DNA of 64,000 bases from Azospirillum brasilense (GTDB lineage: Bacteria > Pseudomonadota > Alphaproteobacteria > Azospirillales > Azospirillaceae). Below the pieces are notes generated by a model, which made no database searches, had not been told where the DNA came from, and was given only the letters and a program-made list of their open reading frames with translations. How positions within the stretch are numbered: the stretch's first letter is position 1; each line of letters begins with the position of its first letter. This document shows, in pieces, positions 8,131 through 16,745 of the stretch. The position numbers were made by a program, and so were the translations under genes. The DNA is taken from contig NZ_VITH01000013.1 in the NCBI RefSeq assembly GCF_007827815.1, positions 116,352 through 180,351 on the forward strand, in the 5' to 3' direction.

Positions 8131-9300
8131 GTGATTCCGGTCGTCATGCCCACATATGCCCGCGCCGACATCGTGTTCGAGCGCGGCGAAGGTCCGTATC
8201 TGTACGCGACCGACGGGCGACGATTCCTCGACTTCGCCGCCGGTGTGGCGGTGAACGTCCTCGGCCACGCGAATCCCTATCTGGTCGAGGCGCTGACCGC
8301 CCAGGCGCACAAGCTGTGGCACACCTCCAACCTGTTCCGGGTCGCCGGGCAGGAGAGCCTCGCCACGCGGCTGACCGCCGCCACCTTCGCCGACACCGTG
8401 TTCTTCACGAATTCGGGCGCCGAGGCGTGGGAGTGCGGCGCCAAGCTGATCCGCAAATACCATTACGAGAAGGGCGACAAGGCCCGCACCCGCATCATCA
8501 CCTTCGAGCAGGCCTTCCACGGCCGCACGCTGGCCGCGGTCTCGGCGGCGCAGCAGGAGAAGCTGATCAAGGGCTTCGGCCCGCTGCTCGACGGCTTCGA
8601 CCTCGTGCCCTTCGGCGACCTGGAGGCGGTGCGCAACGCCGTGACCGACCAGACCGCCGGCATCTGCCTGGAGCCGATCCAGGGCGAGGGCGGCATCCGC
8701 GTCGGGTCGGTGGAGTTCCTGCGCGGCCTGCGGGAAATCTGCGACGAGCACGGGCTGCTGCTGTTCCTGGACGAGATCCAGTGCGGCATGGGCCGCACCG
8801 GCAAGCTGTTCGCCCATGAATGGGCCGGCATCACGCCGGACGTCATGGCGGTGGCGAAGGGCATCGGCGGCGGCTTCCCGCTCGGCGCCTGCCTCGCGAC
8901 GGAAAAGGCCGCGTCGGGCATGACCGCCGGCACCCACGGCTCGACCTACGGCGGCAACCCGCTGGCCACCGCGGTCGGCAACGCCGTGCTGGACAAGGTG
9001 CTGGAGCCCGGCTTCTTCGACCATGTGCAGCGCATCGGCGGCCTGCTCCAGGACCGGCTGGCCGGGCTGGTGGCCGAGAACCCGGCGGTCTTCACGGGCA
9101 TGCGCGGCAAGGGGCTGTTGCTCGGCCTCGCCTGCGGCCCGGCGGTCGGCGACGTGGTGGCGAAGCTGCGCGCCAACGGCCTGCTGTCCGTTCCGGCCGG
9201 TGACAACGTGGTCCGGCTGCTGCCGCCGCTGAACATCGGCGAGGCCGAGGTGGAGGAGGCCGTGGCCATCCTCGCCAAGACCGCCAAGGAGCTGGTGTGA
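8131..9300 (+). CDS. argD: Acetylornithine aminotransferase
   Basis: 389 residues, a class-III PLP aminotransferase of arginine biosynthesis that makes N-acetylornithine. Visible features are FFTNSGAEAWECGAKL, the LFLDEIQCGMGRTGKLF motif, and PLP lysine K243 in AVAKGIGGGFPLGA. The start is GTG at 8131, with CGGAGG 8-13 bases upstream. It is followed with a 1-base overlap by argF, a common alphaproteobacterial pairing. It may also act on succinyldiaminopimelate, as ArgD/DapC enzymes often do. Confidence 0.95.
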   Translation: MIPVVMPTYARADIVFERGEGPYLYATDGRRFLDFAAGVAVNVLGHANPYLVEALTAQAHKLWHTSNLFRVAGQESLATRLTAATFADTVFFTNSGAEAWECGAKLIRKYHYEKGDKARTRIITFEQAFHGRTLAAVSAAQQEKLIKGFGPLLDGFDLVPFGDLEAVRNAVTDQTAGICLEPIQGEGGIRVGSVEFLRGLREICDEHGLLLFLDEIQCGMGRTGKLFAHEWAGITPDVMAVAKGIGGGFPLGACLATEKAASGMTAGTHGSTYGGNPLATAVGNAVLDKVLEPGFFDHVQRIGGLLQDRLAGLVAENPAVFTGMRGKGLLLGLACGPAVGDVVAKLRANGLLSVPAGDNVVRLLPPLNIGEAEVEEAVAILAKTAKELV

Positions 9301-10214
9301 TGTCCGCCGTCCGTCATTTCCTCGACATCGACCGGCTGGACAAGGCGACCCTGCGCCAGATCCTCGCCATGGCCGCGACCATCAAGAAGGACATCCCGGC
9401 CTACCGCTCGCTGTTCGCGGGCCGCACGCTGGCGATGATCTTCGAGAAGCCGTCGACCCGCACCCGCGTCTCCTTCGAGGTGGGCATGCGCCAGCTCGGC
9501 GGCGACGTGGTGGTGCTGAAGCCCGACGACATGCAGCTCGGCCGCGGCGAGACCATCGGCGACACCGCCCGCGTGCTGTCCCGCTATGTGGACGCGGTGA
9601 TGGTCCGCACCATGGGTGAGGAGCGCGTGCACGAGCTGGCCGAGTTCGCCTCGGTGCCGATCATCAACGGCCTGACCGACCAGTCGCACCCCTGCCAGAT
9701 CATGGCCGACGTGATGACCTTCGAGGAGCATCGCGGCCCCATCGAAGGGCGCACGGTGGCCTGGATCGGCGACGTGAACAACGTGGCGGTGAGCTGGGTC
9801 CATGTGGCGGTGCGCCTCGGCGTGGAAATCCGCCTCGGCTGCCCGGAAATCTACGGTCCGGCGCCGGAGCTGCTCGACTGGGTGAAGCGCGAGGGCGGGC
9901 GGATCACCGTCACCACCTCGCCGGAGGAGGCGGTGCGCGGCGCCGACTGCGTGGTCACCGACGCCTGGGCCTCCATGCACAACACCGACGTGGACGAGCG
10001 GGCGGCGATCCTCGGTCCCTATCAGGTCAACGAGGCGCTGATGGCGCTCGCCGCCCCCGACGCCCTGTTCATGCACTGCCTGCCCGCCCACCGCGGGGAG
10101 GAAGTGACCGACGGGGTGATCGACGGCCGGCATTCGGTCGTCTGGGACGAGGCGGAAAATCGCCTGCACGCCCAGAAGGCCATACTGGCATGGTGCCTCG
10201 GCGCCACTATTTAA
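9300..10214 (+). CDS. argF: Ornithine carbamoyltransferase (anabolic)
   Basis: 304 residues. Carbamoyl-phosphate-binding FEKPSTRTRVSFE is near residue 45, and DQSHPCQ and the ornithine-binding HCLPAHRGEE near the C-terminus are intact. It converts ornithine and carbamoyl phosphate to citrulline. The ATG overlaps the argD TGA by one base and uses an AAGGAG located inside the argD end, so the two are translationally coupled. Confidence 0.95.
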   Translation: MSAVRHFLDIDRLDKATLRQILAMAATIKKDIPAYRSLFAGRTLAMIFEKPSTRTRVSFEVGMRQLGGDVVVLKPDDMQLGRGETIGDTARVLSRYVDAVMVRTMGEERVHELAEFASVPIINGLTDQSHPCQIMADVMTFEEHRGPIEGRTVAWIGDVNNVAVSWVHVAVRLGVEIRLGCPEIYGPAPELLDWVKREGGRITVTTSPEEAVRGADCVVTDAWASMHNTDVDERAAILGPYQVNEALMALAAPDALFMHCLPAHRGEEVTDGVIDGRHSVVWDEAENRLHAQKAILAWCLGATI

Positions 10215-10249
10215 GAGCACTTGGGGCTGAGAGCCCTTGGAATTGGAGT

Positions 10250-10301
10250 CATGGCCCGGCGCCGCCCCCCGCGATGAGCGGGATGGCGGCGCCGGGCCAT
10301 G
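10250..10301 (+). terminator. Long perfect hairpin between argF and hslO
   Basis: A 17-bp perfect inverted repeat (CATGGCCCGGCGCCGCC at 10250-10266; its complement at 10285-10301) encloses a second 5-bp stem (CCCGC/GCGGG). No T run follows. It sits 36 bases after the argF stop and just before the hslO start. It may block read-through or act as an mRNA-stability element. Confidence 0.55.
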
Positions 10302-10325
10302 GCCTGTCGTAACTTCGAGGACATC

Positions 10326-11273
10326 ATGGACGATCCTTCCGTCCAACCGATCACCGACGATCTCGTTCTGCCCTTCCAGATCGAGGCGTCGCGCCTGCGC
10401 GGCCGCATGGTGAAGCTGGGCCCCGCGCTGGACGAAATCCTGACCCGCCACGCCTATCCGGAACCGGTCGCCCGCTTCCTGGCCGAGACGATGACGCTCG
10501 CCATGCTGCTGTCCAGCATGCTGAAGTACGACGGCATCTTCACGCTCCAGACCAAGGGTGACGGGCCGGTCCGGCTGATGGTGGCGGACATCACCTCGGT
10601 CGGCGACATCCGCGCCTACGCCCAGTTCGACGAGGAGGCGCTGGCCAAGGCCGCCGACGACGTGGCCATCGCCCCGGCGCCGGCCCTGCTCGGCAAGGGC
10701 CATATCGCCTTCACCGTGGACCAGGGGCCGAACACCGAGCGCTACCAGGGCATCGTCGAGCTGTACGGCAAGACGCTGGCCGACTGCGTGCAGCATTATT
10801 TCCGCCAGTCGGAGCAGATCGACACCGGCCTGACCGTGTCGGTGGACCAGGAGACCCTGCCGGACGGCAGCAAGGGCGCCTGGCGGGCCGGCGGCATCAT
10901 GATCCAGCGCCTGCCGCAGGACGCCACCGAGAAGGTGCTCGGCTCCGGCGACGAGGACGCGTGGCGCCGCGCCATGGTCCTGCTGTCCAGCACCACCGGC
11001 GACGAGCTTCTCGACCCCGAGCTGCCGGCCCGCGACCTGCTGTTCCGCCTGTTCCACGAGGACGGCGTGCGGGTGTGGCAGCCCAAGGCCCTGCGCTTCG
11101 GCTGCCGCTGCTCGCGCGAGCGGGTGTCGGACATGCTGTCCCGCCTGCCGCGGGACGAGGTGCAGGATCTGAAGATCGACGACGGGCGCGTCGAGGTGGT
11201 CTGCCAGTTCTGCTCCACCGCCTATCACTTCGACGACGCGGACCTCGACCGGGTCTACGGGACGGCGAAGTAA
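10326..11273 (+). CDS. hslO: Redox-regulated chaperone Hsp33
   Basis: 315 residues with the Hsp33 fold and the zinc-binding redox switch at the C-terminus: C260-x-C262 (FGCRCSRERV) and C293-x2-C296 (VCQFC). Oxidation releases zinc and activates holdase activity. The start ATG at 10326 gives the usual N-terminal length; an in-frame ATG at 10299 lies inside the preceding hairpin and is less likely. A strong terminator follows. Confidence 0.94.
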   Translation: MDDPSVQPITDDLVLPFQIEASRLRGRMVKLGPALDEILTRHAYPEPVARFLAETMTLAMLLSSMLKYDGIFTLQTKGDGPVRLMVADITSVGDIRAYAQFDEEALAKAADDVAIAPAPALLGKGHIAFTVDQGPNTERYQGIVELYGKTLADCVQHYFRQSEQIDTGLTVSVDQETLPDGSKGAWRAGGIMIQRLPQDATEKVLGSGDEDAWRRAMVLLSSTTGDELLDPELPARDLLFRLFHEDGVRVWQPKALRFGCRCSRERVSDMLSRLPRDEVQDLKIDDGRVEVVCQFCSTAYHFDDADLDRVYGTAK

Positions 11274-11304
11274 GCGGCTCCAGGTTCCGGATGCGCTCAT
11301 GAGG

Positions 11305-11333
11305 CGGCGCGGCTATAGTGCCGCGCCGTTTTT
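11305..11333 (+). terminator. Intrinsic terminator of hslO
   Basis: CGGCGCGGC (11305-11313) pairs perfectly with GCCGCGCCG (11320-11328), loop TATAGT, followed by TTTTT. Confidence 0.85.
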
Positions 11334-11367
11334 CGTTCTATCGACGTCCTGTCCAACCGGAGCGATC

Positions 11368-11955
11368 ATGCCCACCCGCCGTTTCGTTCTCGCCGCCGCT
11401 CTCGCCACCGTGGCCCTGACGGCCTGCCAGAGCACGCCGCCGCGTCCGGCGGCCCGGCCCATCGACTATTCCAACTTCGGCCCGATCGTCCTGAACGCGG
11501 GCGGCGTCGACGTGGTGGACGCCCACCGGCCGGCTGGCACCACCGTCGACCAGCGCATCCCCCTGCCGCCCGCCGAGGCGGTGCGCCGCTGGGCCAATGA
11601 GCGGCTCCAGGCCGCGGGCGGGCCGGGCCGCGTCCGCGTCACCATCCGCGACGCCAGCATCGTCGAGGTCCAGCTTCCCAAGACCGGCGGGGTGAAGGGC
11701 TACTTCACCAACGATCAGGCCCAGCGCTATGACGGGCGGATCGAGGTCGAGGTCAACGGCGAGCTGCCTGGCGAATCGACCTTCCGCGGCATGACCAAGG
11801 CGACGGTGACCCACTCCACCACGGTGCCGGAGAACATCTCGGTGGCCGACCGCGAGGCGACCTTGCAGGACCTCGTCCGCCGCATGATGGACGATCTGAA
11901 CGCTCGGCTGGACGCCGGCATCCGCAAGGATCTGGCGCCGATGGTGCGGCGCTGA
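11368..11955 (+). CDS. Predicted lipoprotein
   Basis: 195 residues with a lipoprotein signal peptide ending in LTAC (Cys19 the lipidated residue). A Pro/Arg-rich linker and a soluble domain follow. The mature part contains VRVTIRDASIVEVQLPKTGG and RYDGRIEVEVNGEL, suggesting beta structure. I do not recognise the family. The start is supported by its signal peptide and position after the hslO terminator. It is probably monocistronic, with a terminator downstream at 12010. Confidence 0.7.
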   Translation: MPTRRFVLAAALATVALTACQSTPPRPAARPIDYSNFGPIVLNAGGVDVVDAHRPAGTTVDQRIPLPPAEAVRRWANERLQAAGGPGRVRVTIRDASIVEVQLPKTGGVKGYFTNDQAQRYDGRIEVEVNGELPGESTFRGMTKATVTHSTTVPENISVADREATLQDLVRRMMDDLNARLDAGIRKDLAPMVRR

Positions 11956-12009
11956 TGCGACCCACGCCGTCCGGCGCGGCCTAATCCGGATGGCGGGTCG
12001 GGGTGGCGG

Positions 12010-12035
12010 GGCCTTGGGGTTGCCCAGGGCCTTTT
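12010..12035 (+). terminator. Intrinsic terminator of the lipoprotein gene
   Basis: GGCCTTGGG (12010-12018) pairs with CCCAGGGCC (12023-12031) with one G-U pair and a 4-base loop, followed by TTTT. Confidence 0.65.
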
Positions 12036-12157
12036 ACCGCGGCGCATAAGATGAAAATCAGTGTTGCGGCACCCGCAAGTTCGGATTAGCCTTGATCGAT
12101 CGTCAGGGTGCTCCCGAGTGGGAAACCTTTTTGTTTTTTTCCGGGGGCGGGTGCGCA

Positions 12158-12430
12158 ATGGCTCTTTCGGCCTTCCAAGAGACGAACGATTCCGCCGCAG
12201 ACACTCCGACCCAAGGCGCGATCCGCACAAACTCCCGCGTCGCGCCGACACGGACCGAACGGACCGGTGAGTCGACGTCGCAAAGCCTTGGTGCCGCCTA
12301 TCTGAACGCGCCCCGTCCGGAGCGCATGATGCCGGGCGAGGGGGCAAAGGTCACCATGTTCGATGCCCTTCTTCCGGCGGGGGTGCGCCAAGCGTTGGGC
12401 CAGCACATCAACCGGAACCGCATCGGGTAA
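12158..12430 (+). CDS. Small hypothetical protein
   Basis: 90 residues from ATG 12158 (the frame is open from 12092). It is hydrophilic, with a Thr/Ser/Arg-rich N-terminal half and a conserved-looking C-terminus (KVTMFDALLPAGVRQALGQH). No family is recognised. It stops 11 bases before the start of the frameshifted gene at 12442 on the same strand, suggesting an operon. The preceding bases are less G+C-rich, with a CTTTTTGTTTTTTT run at 12127-12140. Confidence 0.4.
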   Translation: MALSAFQETNDSAADTPTQGAIRTNSRVAPTRTERTGESTSQSLGAAYLNAPRPERMMPGEGAKVTMFDALLPAGVRQALGQHINRNRIG

Positions 12431-12441
12431 CGCCATCCTTC

Positions 12442-13114
12442 ATGGGGAGACACGTCGATTATCTGCGCGAGCCCGTCGCGCACGCTTACGCGATTGCCGT
12501 GATCGCGTCTGCCGGACGTGTGTTGGACCCCAGCGACCTCAACTTTTTCCTGGCTGACGCTCTGACGCGCGACATCGCGGATCGCAGCATCGCCAGCCAG
12601 CCCTTTTTCGTCGCCCTACGAAACCACCTTGCGGTCGTTGCGGCGCGATCCCGGCACGTCGGATCGCGCCTACGCGTTGCTGTGCGCCTGTTCGGGGATC
12701 ACCTACCAGACGGTTCTTGCCGATCAGGCGTGGGTGGACGGGATGCCCAATCCCATCGACGGCTCCTTCGACTTCCAGGGGGTGGGAAGGGGCTTCTTCC
12801 GGGCGGCCTTCGCCGCGACCCTGGTGGGGCGCCTGTGGGGGCAGATCTCCTCCCGGGCCGTCGAGCGCGACCGCGACCTCTTCCAGCGGCTGGGCCTGAG
12901 GGTGGCCACCGAAGAGCAGGTCGCTTTGGAATGTGCCGCGCTCGCACGGGATCTGGTCGGCGTTCCCGGCGTCGCCGGGCCTGGCAACCCCATCCTGATG
13001 GGGGCGTTCGAAGACGCCTGGGCCCGTTCAGCGGGCGGCACGCTGGTGCCGCGCATGGAAGCGGTCCACACGGCGATCCGCGGGCTGATCGACGATCTGT
13101 GCCGGCGCCGCTGA
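12442..13114 (+). pseudogene. Hypothetical gene split by a one-base frameshift
   Basis: Two reading frames appear to be halves of one protein. The first (from ATG 12442) reads MGRHVDYLREPVAHAYAIAV and is coherent up to FFVALRNH near 12627. The second continues RSLRRDPGTSDRAYALLCAC in the next frame to a stop at 13114. Removing one T from the CACCTTGCGG at 12625-12634 joins them as RNHLRSLRRDPG, giving a protein of about 220 residues. No slippery heptamer is visible, so a mutation or sequencing error is likelier than programmed frameshifting. The function is unknown. Confidence 0.55.
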
Positions 13115-13162
13115 GACGACGACCTGGCCATCGTCTGGCCGGGGCGCCGCATCCGCCCCATG

Positions 13163-13193
13163 AAAAAGGGCCGCCCACTGGGGCGGCCCTTTC
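13163..13193 (-). terminator. Bidirectional terminator between the split gene and ahcY
   Basis: AAAGGGCCGCCC (13165-13176) and GGGCGGCCCTTT (13181-13192) form a 12-bp stem with a 4-base loop. Read on the minus strand it is followed by a T run, terminating ahcY. It could serve the plus-strand gene more weakly. Confidence 0.8.
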
Positions 13194-13216
13194 CGTTCCG
13201 ATCCGTCCGGAACCGC

Positions 13217-14521
13217 TTAGTAGCGGTAGTGGTCCGGCTTGAACGGGCCTTCGACCTTCACGCCGATGTACTCGGCCTGCTTGGCGGACAGCGTGGTCAG
13301 CTTGGCGCCGATCTTGTCCAGATGCAGGCGGGCGACCTTCTCGTCCAGGTGCTTCGGCAGGACGTAGACCTTGTTCTCGTAGCTGGCGGCGTTGGTCCAC
13401 AGCTCGATCTGGGCCAGCACCTGGTTGGTGAAGCTGGCGCTCATCACGAAGCTCGGGTGGCCGGTGGCGCAACCCAGGTTCACCAGACGGCCCTGGGCCA
13501 GGACGATCAGGCGCTTGCCGTCGGGGAAGACGACCTCGTCAACCTGCGGCTTGACCTCTTCCCACTTGTAGTTGCGAAGGGCCTCGATCTGGATCTCGCT
13601 GTCGAAGTGGCCGATGTTGCAGACGATGGCGCGGTCCTTCATCTGGCGCATGTGGTCCAGCGTGATGACGTCCACGTTGCCGGTCGCGGTGACGAAGATG
13701 TCGCCCTGCGGGGCGGCCTCGTCCATCGTGACGACCTGATAGCCTTCCATGGCGGCCTGGAGCGCGGTGATCGGGTCGATCTCCGTCACCAGGACGCGCG
13801 CACCCTGCGAGCGCAGCGAGGCGGCCGAGCCCTTGCCCACGTCGCCGTAGCCGGCGACCACGGCGACCTTGCCGGCCACCATCACGTCGGTGGCGCGCTT
13901 GATGCCGTCGACCAGCGACTCGCGGCAGCCGTAGAGGTTGTCGAACTTCGACTTGGTGACGCTGTCGTTCACGTTGATGGCCGGAACCTTCAGCGTGCCC
14001 TTCTTCATCATCTCATAGAGACGGTGGACGCCGGTGGTGGTCTCCTCCGACAGGCCGCGGACCTCGGCCAGCATCTGCGGATACTTGTCGTGCATGATCT
14101 GGGTGACGTCGCCGCCGTCGTCCAGGATCATGTTCGGGGTCCAGCCGTCCGGACCACGAAGGGTCTGCTCGATGCACCACCAGAACTCCTCCTCCGTCTC
14201 GCCCTTCCAGGCGAAGACCGGGATGCCGGCGGCGGCGATGGCGGCGGCGGCCTGGTCCTGGGTCGAGAAGATGTTGCAGGACGACCAGCGGACGGTCGCG
14301 CCGAGAGCGGTCAGCGTCTCGATCAGCACGGCGGTCTGGATGGTCATGTGCAGGCAGCCGACGATGCGGGCGCCGGCCAGCGGCTTCGTCTCGCCGAACT
14401 CCGCGCGCAGCGCCATCAGGCCGGGCATCTCGGTCTCGGCGATGGTGATTTCCTTGCGGCCCCACTCGGCGAGGCTGATGTCCTTGACCTTGAAGTCGGT
14501 GAAGTTGGCGGGCGCGGCCAT
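13217..14521 (-). CDS. ahcY: S-adenosylhomocysteine hydrolase
   Basis: 434 residues. It hydrolyses S-adenosylhomocysteine to homocysteine and adenosine in the methionine/SAM cycle, as an NAD-containing homotetramer. The NAD-binding VAGYGDVGKGSA motif and the C-terminal KPDHYRY signature are intact. ATG 14521 gives the family N-terminus (NFTDFKVKDISLAEWGRKEI), and AGGAGA lies 7-12 bases upstream. The frame stays open further upstream but that extension has no family resemblance. A perfect palindrome about 100 bases upstream suggests SahR control. Confidence 0.97.
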   Translation of the reverse strand: MAAPANFTDFKVKDISLAEWGRKEITIAETEMPGLMALRAEFGETKPLAGARIVGCLHMTIQTAVLIETLTALGATVRWSSCNIFSTQDQAAAAIAAAGIPVFAWKGETEEEFWWCIEQTLRGPDGWTPNMILDDGGDVTQIMHDKYPQMLAEVRGLSEETTTGVHRLYEMMKKGTLKVPAINVNDSVTKSKFDNLYGCRESLVDGIKRATDVMVAGKVAVVAGYGDVGKGSAASLRSQGARVLVTEIDPITALQAAMEGYQVVTMDEAAPQGDIFVTATGNVDVITLDHMRQMKDRAIVCNIGHFDSEIQIEALRNYKWEEVKPQVDEVVFPDGKRLIVLAQGRLVNLGCATGHPSFVMSASFTNQVLAQIELWTNAASYENKVYVLPKHLDEKVARLHLDKIGAKLTTLSAKQAEYIGVKVEGPFKPDHYRY

Positions 14522-14616
14522 CGGGGGGTCTCCTGGGGGGCTGTTTGCGGGACAGCAATGAAAAGGGGCGGGCGCACCGGCCCGCTGTGGCGTTGGTGTA
14601 GCAGCGCATTCGGAAC

Positions 14617-14650
14617 CCCGCAAGCATAAAGATATCTTTATGTTTGCGGG
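14617..14650. promoter_or_regulatory. Palindromic operator upstream of ahcY, candidate SahR site
   Basis: CATAAAGATATCTTTATG at 14625-14642 is an 18-bp perfect palindrome, extended by CCCGCAAG/TTTGCGGG to 34 bases with one mismatch. The ATAAAGATATCTTTAT core matches, from memory, the motif of SahR, an ArsR-family repressor that responds to S-adenosylhomocysteine and controls ahcY and met genes in Proteobacteria. It stands out sharply from the G+C-rich surroundings. The motif match is recalled, not computed. Confidence 0.7.
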
Positions 14651-14765
14651 CCAATCGTTCGCGGGCGACCGCTTGGCCGCAGCCGTTCCGGCCCGGCGGA
14701 CCTTTTCCGTGCGGGCCGGCGTTCCCATAACCGGTCTATGACGGACGGGAGGCAGGGGACGGGCG

Positions 14766-15512
14766 ATGGCGCTGGCAGGATTGAGGGCACCCGGCTTCTG
14801 GACGAGGCTCGGCCGGCACGAATTGCGGCTTCTCGTCGGCATGGCGGTCAGCGCCGGGCTGATCCTGGCCTTCGCGCTGCTGGCCGGCGAGGTGATCGAG
14901 GGCGAGACGGCGGCCTTCGACCGTGCGGTGCTGATGGCGCTGCGGGTGGCCGGCGATCCGGCGATGCCGCTGGGGCCGCCCTGGCTTCACAACGCGGCGC
15001 GCGACGTCACCGCGCTGGGCAGCATCACCGTGCTGTCGCTGATCACCGCGGTGACGGCGGGGTTCCTGCTGCTTCAGGGGAAGCGCGGGGCGTCGCTGCT
15101 GGTGCTGCTGTCGGTCGGCGGCGGCATGGCGATCAGCAGCCTGCTGAAGAACCAGATCGGGCGGGAGCGCCCGGACATCGTCCCCCATGGCGACATCGTC
15201 TTCACCGCCAGCTTCCCCAGCGGTCATTCCCTGCTGTCGGCGGTCGTGTTCCTGACGCTGGGCGCCATGCTGGCCCGCTTCGTCGAGGGGCGGCGGCAGA
15301 AGGCCTATGTGCTCGTCGTGGCGATGGCGGTGACGCTGCTGGTCGGGTGCAGCCGGGTCTATCTGGGCGTTCATTGGCCGACCGACGTTCTGGCGGGCTG
15401 GTGCGTCGGGGCGGGCTGGGCCACGCTGTGCTGGCTCGTCGCCCTGTGGCTGCAAAGACGCGGTGCCGTCGAACCGGAGGGTGAAACCGGAACGGTGCCG
15501 GATCGCACTTGA
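14766..15512 (+). CDS. PAP2-family membrane phosphatase
   Basis: 248 residues with five or six membrane helices and the three phosphatase motifs in order: KNQIGRERP (motif 1), SFPSGHS (motif 2) and SRVYLGVHWPTDVLAG (motif 3). Enzymes of this class dephosphorylate undecaprenyl pyrophosphate, phosphatidate or related lipids on the periplasmic face. It is transcribed divergently from ahcY. Substrate specificity cannot be read from the sequence. Confidence 0.85.
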   Translation: MALAGLRAPGFWTRLGRHELRLLVGMAVSAGLILAFALLAGEVIEGETAAFDRAVLMALRVAGDPAMPLGPPWLHNAARDVTALGSITVLSLITAVTAGFLLLQGKRGASLLVLLSVGGGMAISSLLKNQIGRERPDIVPHGDIVFTASFPSGHSLLSAVVFLTLGAMLARFVEGRRQKAYVLVVAMAVTLLVGCSRVYLGVHWPTDVLAGWCVGAGWATLCWLVALWLQRRGAVEPEGETGTVPDRT

Positions 15513-15565
15513 CCCCACCGGTTCTCAGCCGATATTTCGGGTGATCCCGCCGATCAACCCACAGC

Positions 15566-16213
15566 ATGTCGATGCGCGAAGGCACTTTGGACCGTGAAAC
15601 CCTGCAGGCCGTCGGCGTGCTGAAGCGCGCCGTGGACGAGGCGCGGGTGCCGGGGGTGCTGGAGTTCCGGCTGCTGTCCAGCGCGTTGGACCGCACGCTG
15701 GAAACGGAAGACCTGCATGAACTGAACGAGGCCAAGCGCGTTTACGAAACGCTGGACGGCGAATGCCGGACGCTGGTCGTGGAGCGCGCCACCAGCCTCG
15801 CCCATGCTGAGGCCGCCGAACGGCGGGCGCCGCATGAGGAGGTGGAGGCCGAGAAGGAGCGTGAGGCCGTCCCCGCGTTCCGCCCCCTTCCCGTCGCCGC
15901 GGCGATTCCGCAACCGTCGCCGCCGCCAGCAATAGGAACGCCGGCAACGGGAACGCCGGCAGCGCCTCCGCCGGGGTTGCGCGGCGGCCGGACCATGCGT
16001 CCGGCCACCGGCTTCCTGGCGGCGCTGAACGGCGTGCGCTCCGCCGCGCGGAGCCAGACGCCGGGGCACGCGGCGGGCCAGCCGCCGCCGGACGGCGCGC
16101 CGGACAGCCGCGCCACCGCGAAGTCGCGGCTGATGGCCGCGGTGGAAGAGCGGCGCGAGAGCGACCAGGGCGTGCGGTTCCGTTCCGGCGGTCCGGTGTC
16201 GGACAGCGATTGA
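15566..16213 (+). CDS. Hypothetical protein with Pro-rich linker
   Basis: 215 residues. The N-terminal ~90 are predicted helical (TLDRETLQAVGVLKRAVDEA; LNEAKRVYETLDGECRTLV). A Pro/Gly/Ala-rich segment follows (about 105-140, including a short repeat, IGTPATGTPAAPPP), then a basic C-terminus. No signal peptide or membrane helix is seen and no family is recognised. The start ATG lies 53 bases after the PAP2 stop. The next small gene follows 21 bases later, so the two may be co-transcribed. Confidence 0.55.
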   Translation: MSMREGTLDRETLQAVGVLKRAVDEARVPGVLEFRLLSSALDRTLETEDLHELNEAKRVYETLDGECRTLVVERATSLAHAEAAERRAPHEEVEAEKEREAVPAFRPLPVAAAIPQPSPPPAIGTPATGTPAAPPPGLRGGRTMRPATGFLAALNGVRSAARSQTPGHAAGQPPPDGAPDSRATAKSRLMAAVEERRESDQGVRFRSGGPVSDSD

Positions 16214-16234
16214 TTGACAGAGGATGTTCACAGC

Positions 16235-16606
16235 ATGACAGCGTTCAGGGTCGGGGATCAGGTGACGATCCACAACAGCCAGACCGGCCCGGAGAGGATC
16301 GCCACCGTCGATGCCTTCACCGAGGGCAACCGCTGCATGGTGCTGTCCGACGGCACCAAATGGCGGGCGGACGGCCAGCGCCAGTGGCGCGTCGGCAGCG
16401 GCTACTACAAGGGACCGGTGGTCGAGCGGACGCGGCCCGGCGACGTCGACATCGTGACCCGGCGCCGCGCCATCGGCGTGATCCGCAAGTTCGCCCAGGA
16501 CCTGAACATGGAAAGCCCGTTCGACGCGGCGGCGCTGACCCGCATCGTCGAGCGGATCCAGGCGGAGCAGGCCGCAGCCCCCAAGCCTGTGGAGTCCGAG
16601 GACTAA
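16235..16606 (+). CDS. Small hypothetical protein with SH3-like N-terminus
   Basis: 123 residues from ATG 16235. The first ~55 residues (FRVGDQVTIHNSQTG, VLSDGTKWRADGQRQWR) have the spacing of a small beta-barrel such as SH3/KOW. The rest is helical and charged. No family is recognised and the function is unknown. It is probably co-transcribed with the preceding gene. Confidence 0.55.
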   Translation: MTAFRVGDQVTIHNSQTGPERIATVDAFTEGNRCMVLSDGTKWRADGQRQWRVGSGYYKGPVVERTRPGDVDIVTRRRAIGVIRKFAQDLNMESPFDAAALTRIVERIQAEQAAAPKPVESED

Positions 16607-16675
16607 AGGACCGCAAGCCTCCGGCCCCGTCCGTCGCGGGGCGCGGGGAGCGGGCCAGCCGTGTTGCGTTGTCAT

Positions 16676-16694
16676 GCAAATGCGTATCATTATC
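16676..16694. promoter_or_regulatory. Fur box upstream of the HTH-TrpD2 fusion gene
   Basis: Read on the minus strand, GATAATGATACGCATTTGC matches 15 of 19 positions of the classical Fur consensus GATAATGATAATCATTATC. It lies 52 bases before the start of the fusion gene. Direct comparison by eye supports iron-dependent repression. Confidence 0.7.
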
Positions 16695-16745
16695 ATGGTA
16701 TGCAGCCGTGAACCGGCCAGGCAACCGCATTCGGGCTGAAATCAC

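Noticed and set aside
12625..12634. Programmed ribosomal frameshifting in the split gene
   Set aside because: No slippery heptamer or downstream stimulatory structure is visible; a point insertion is simpler.
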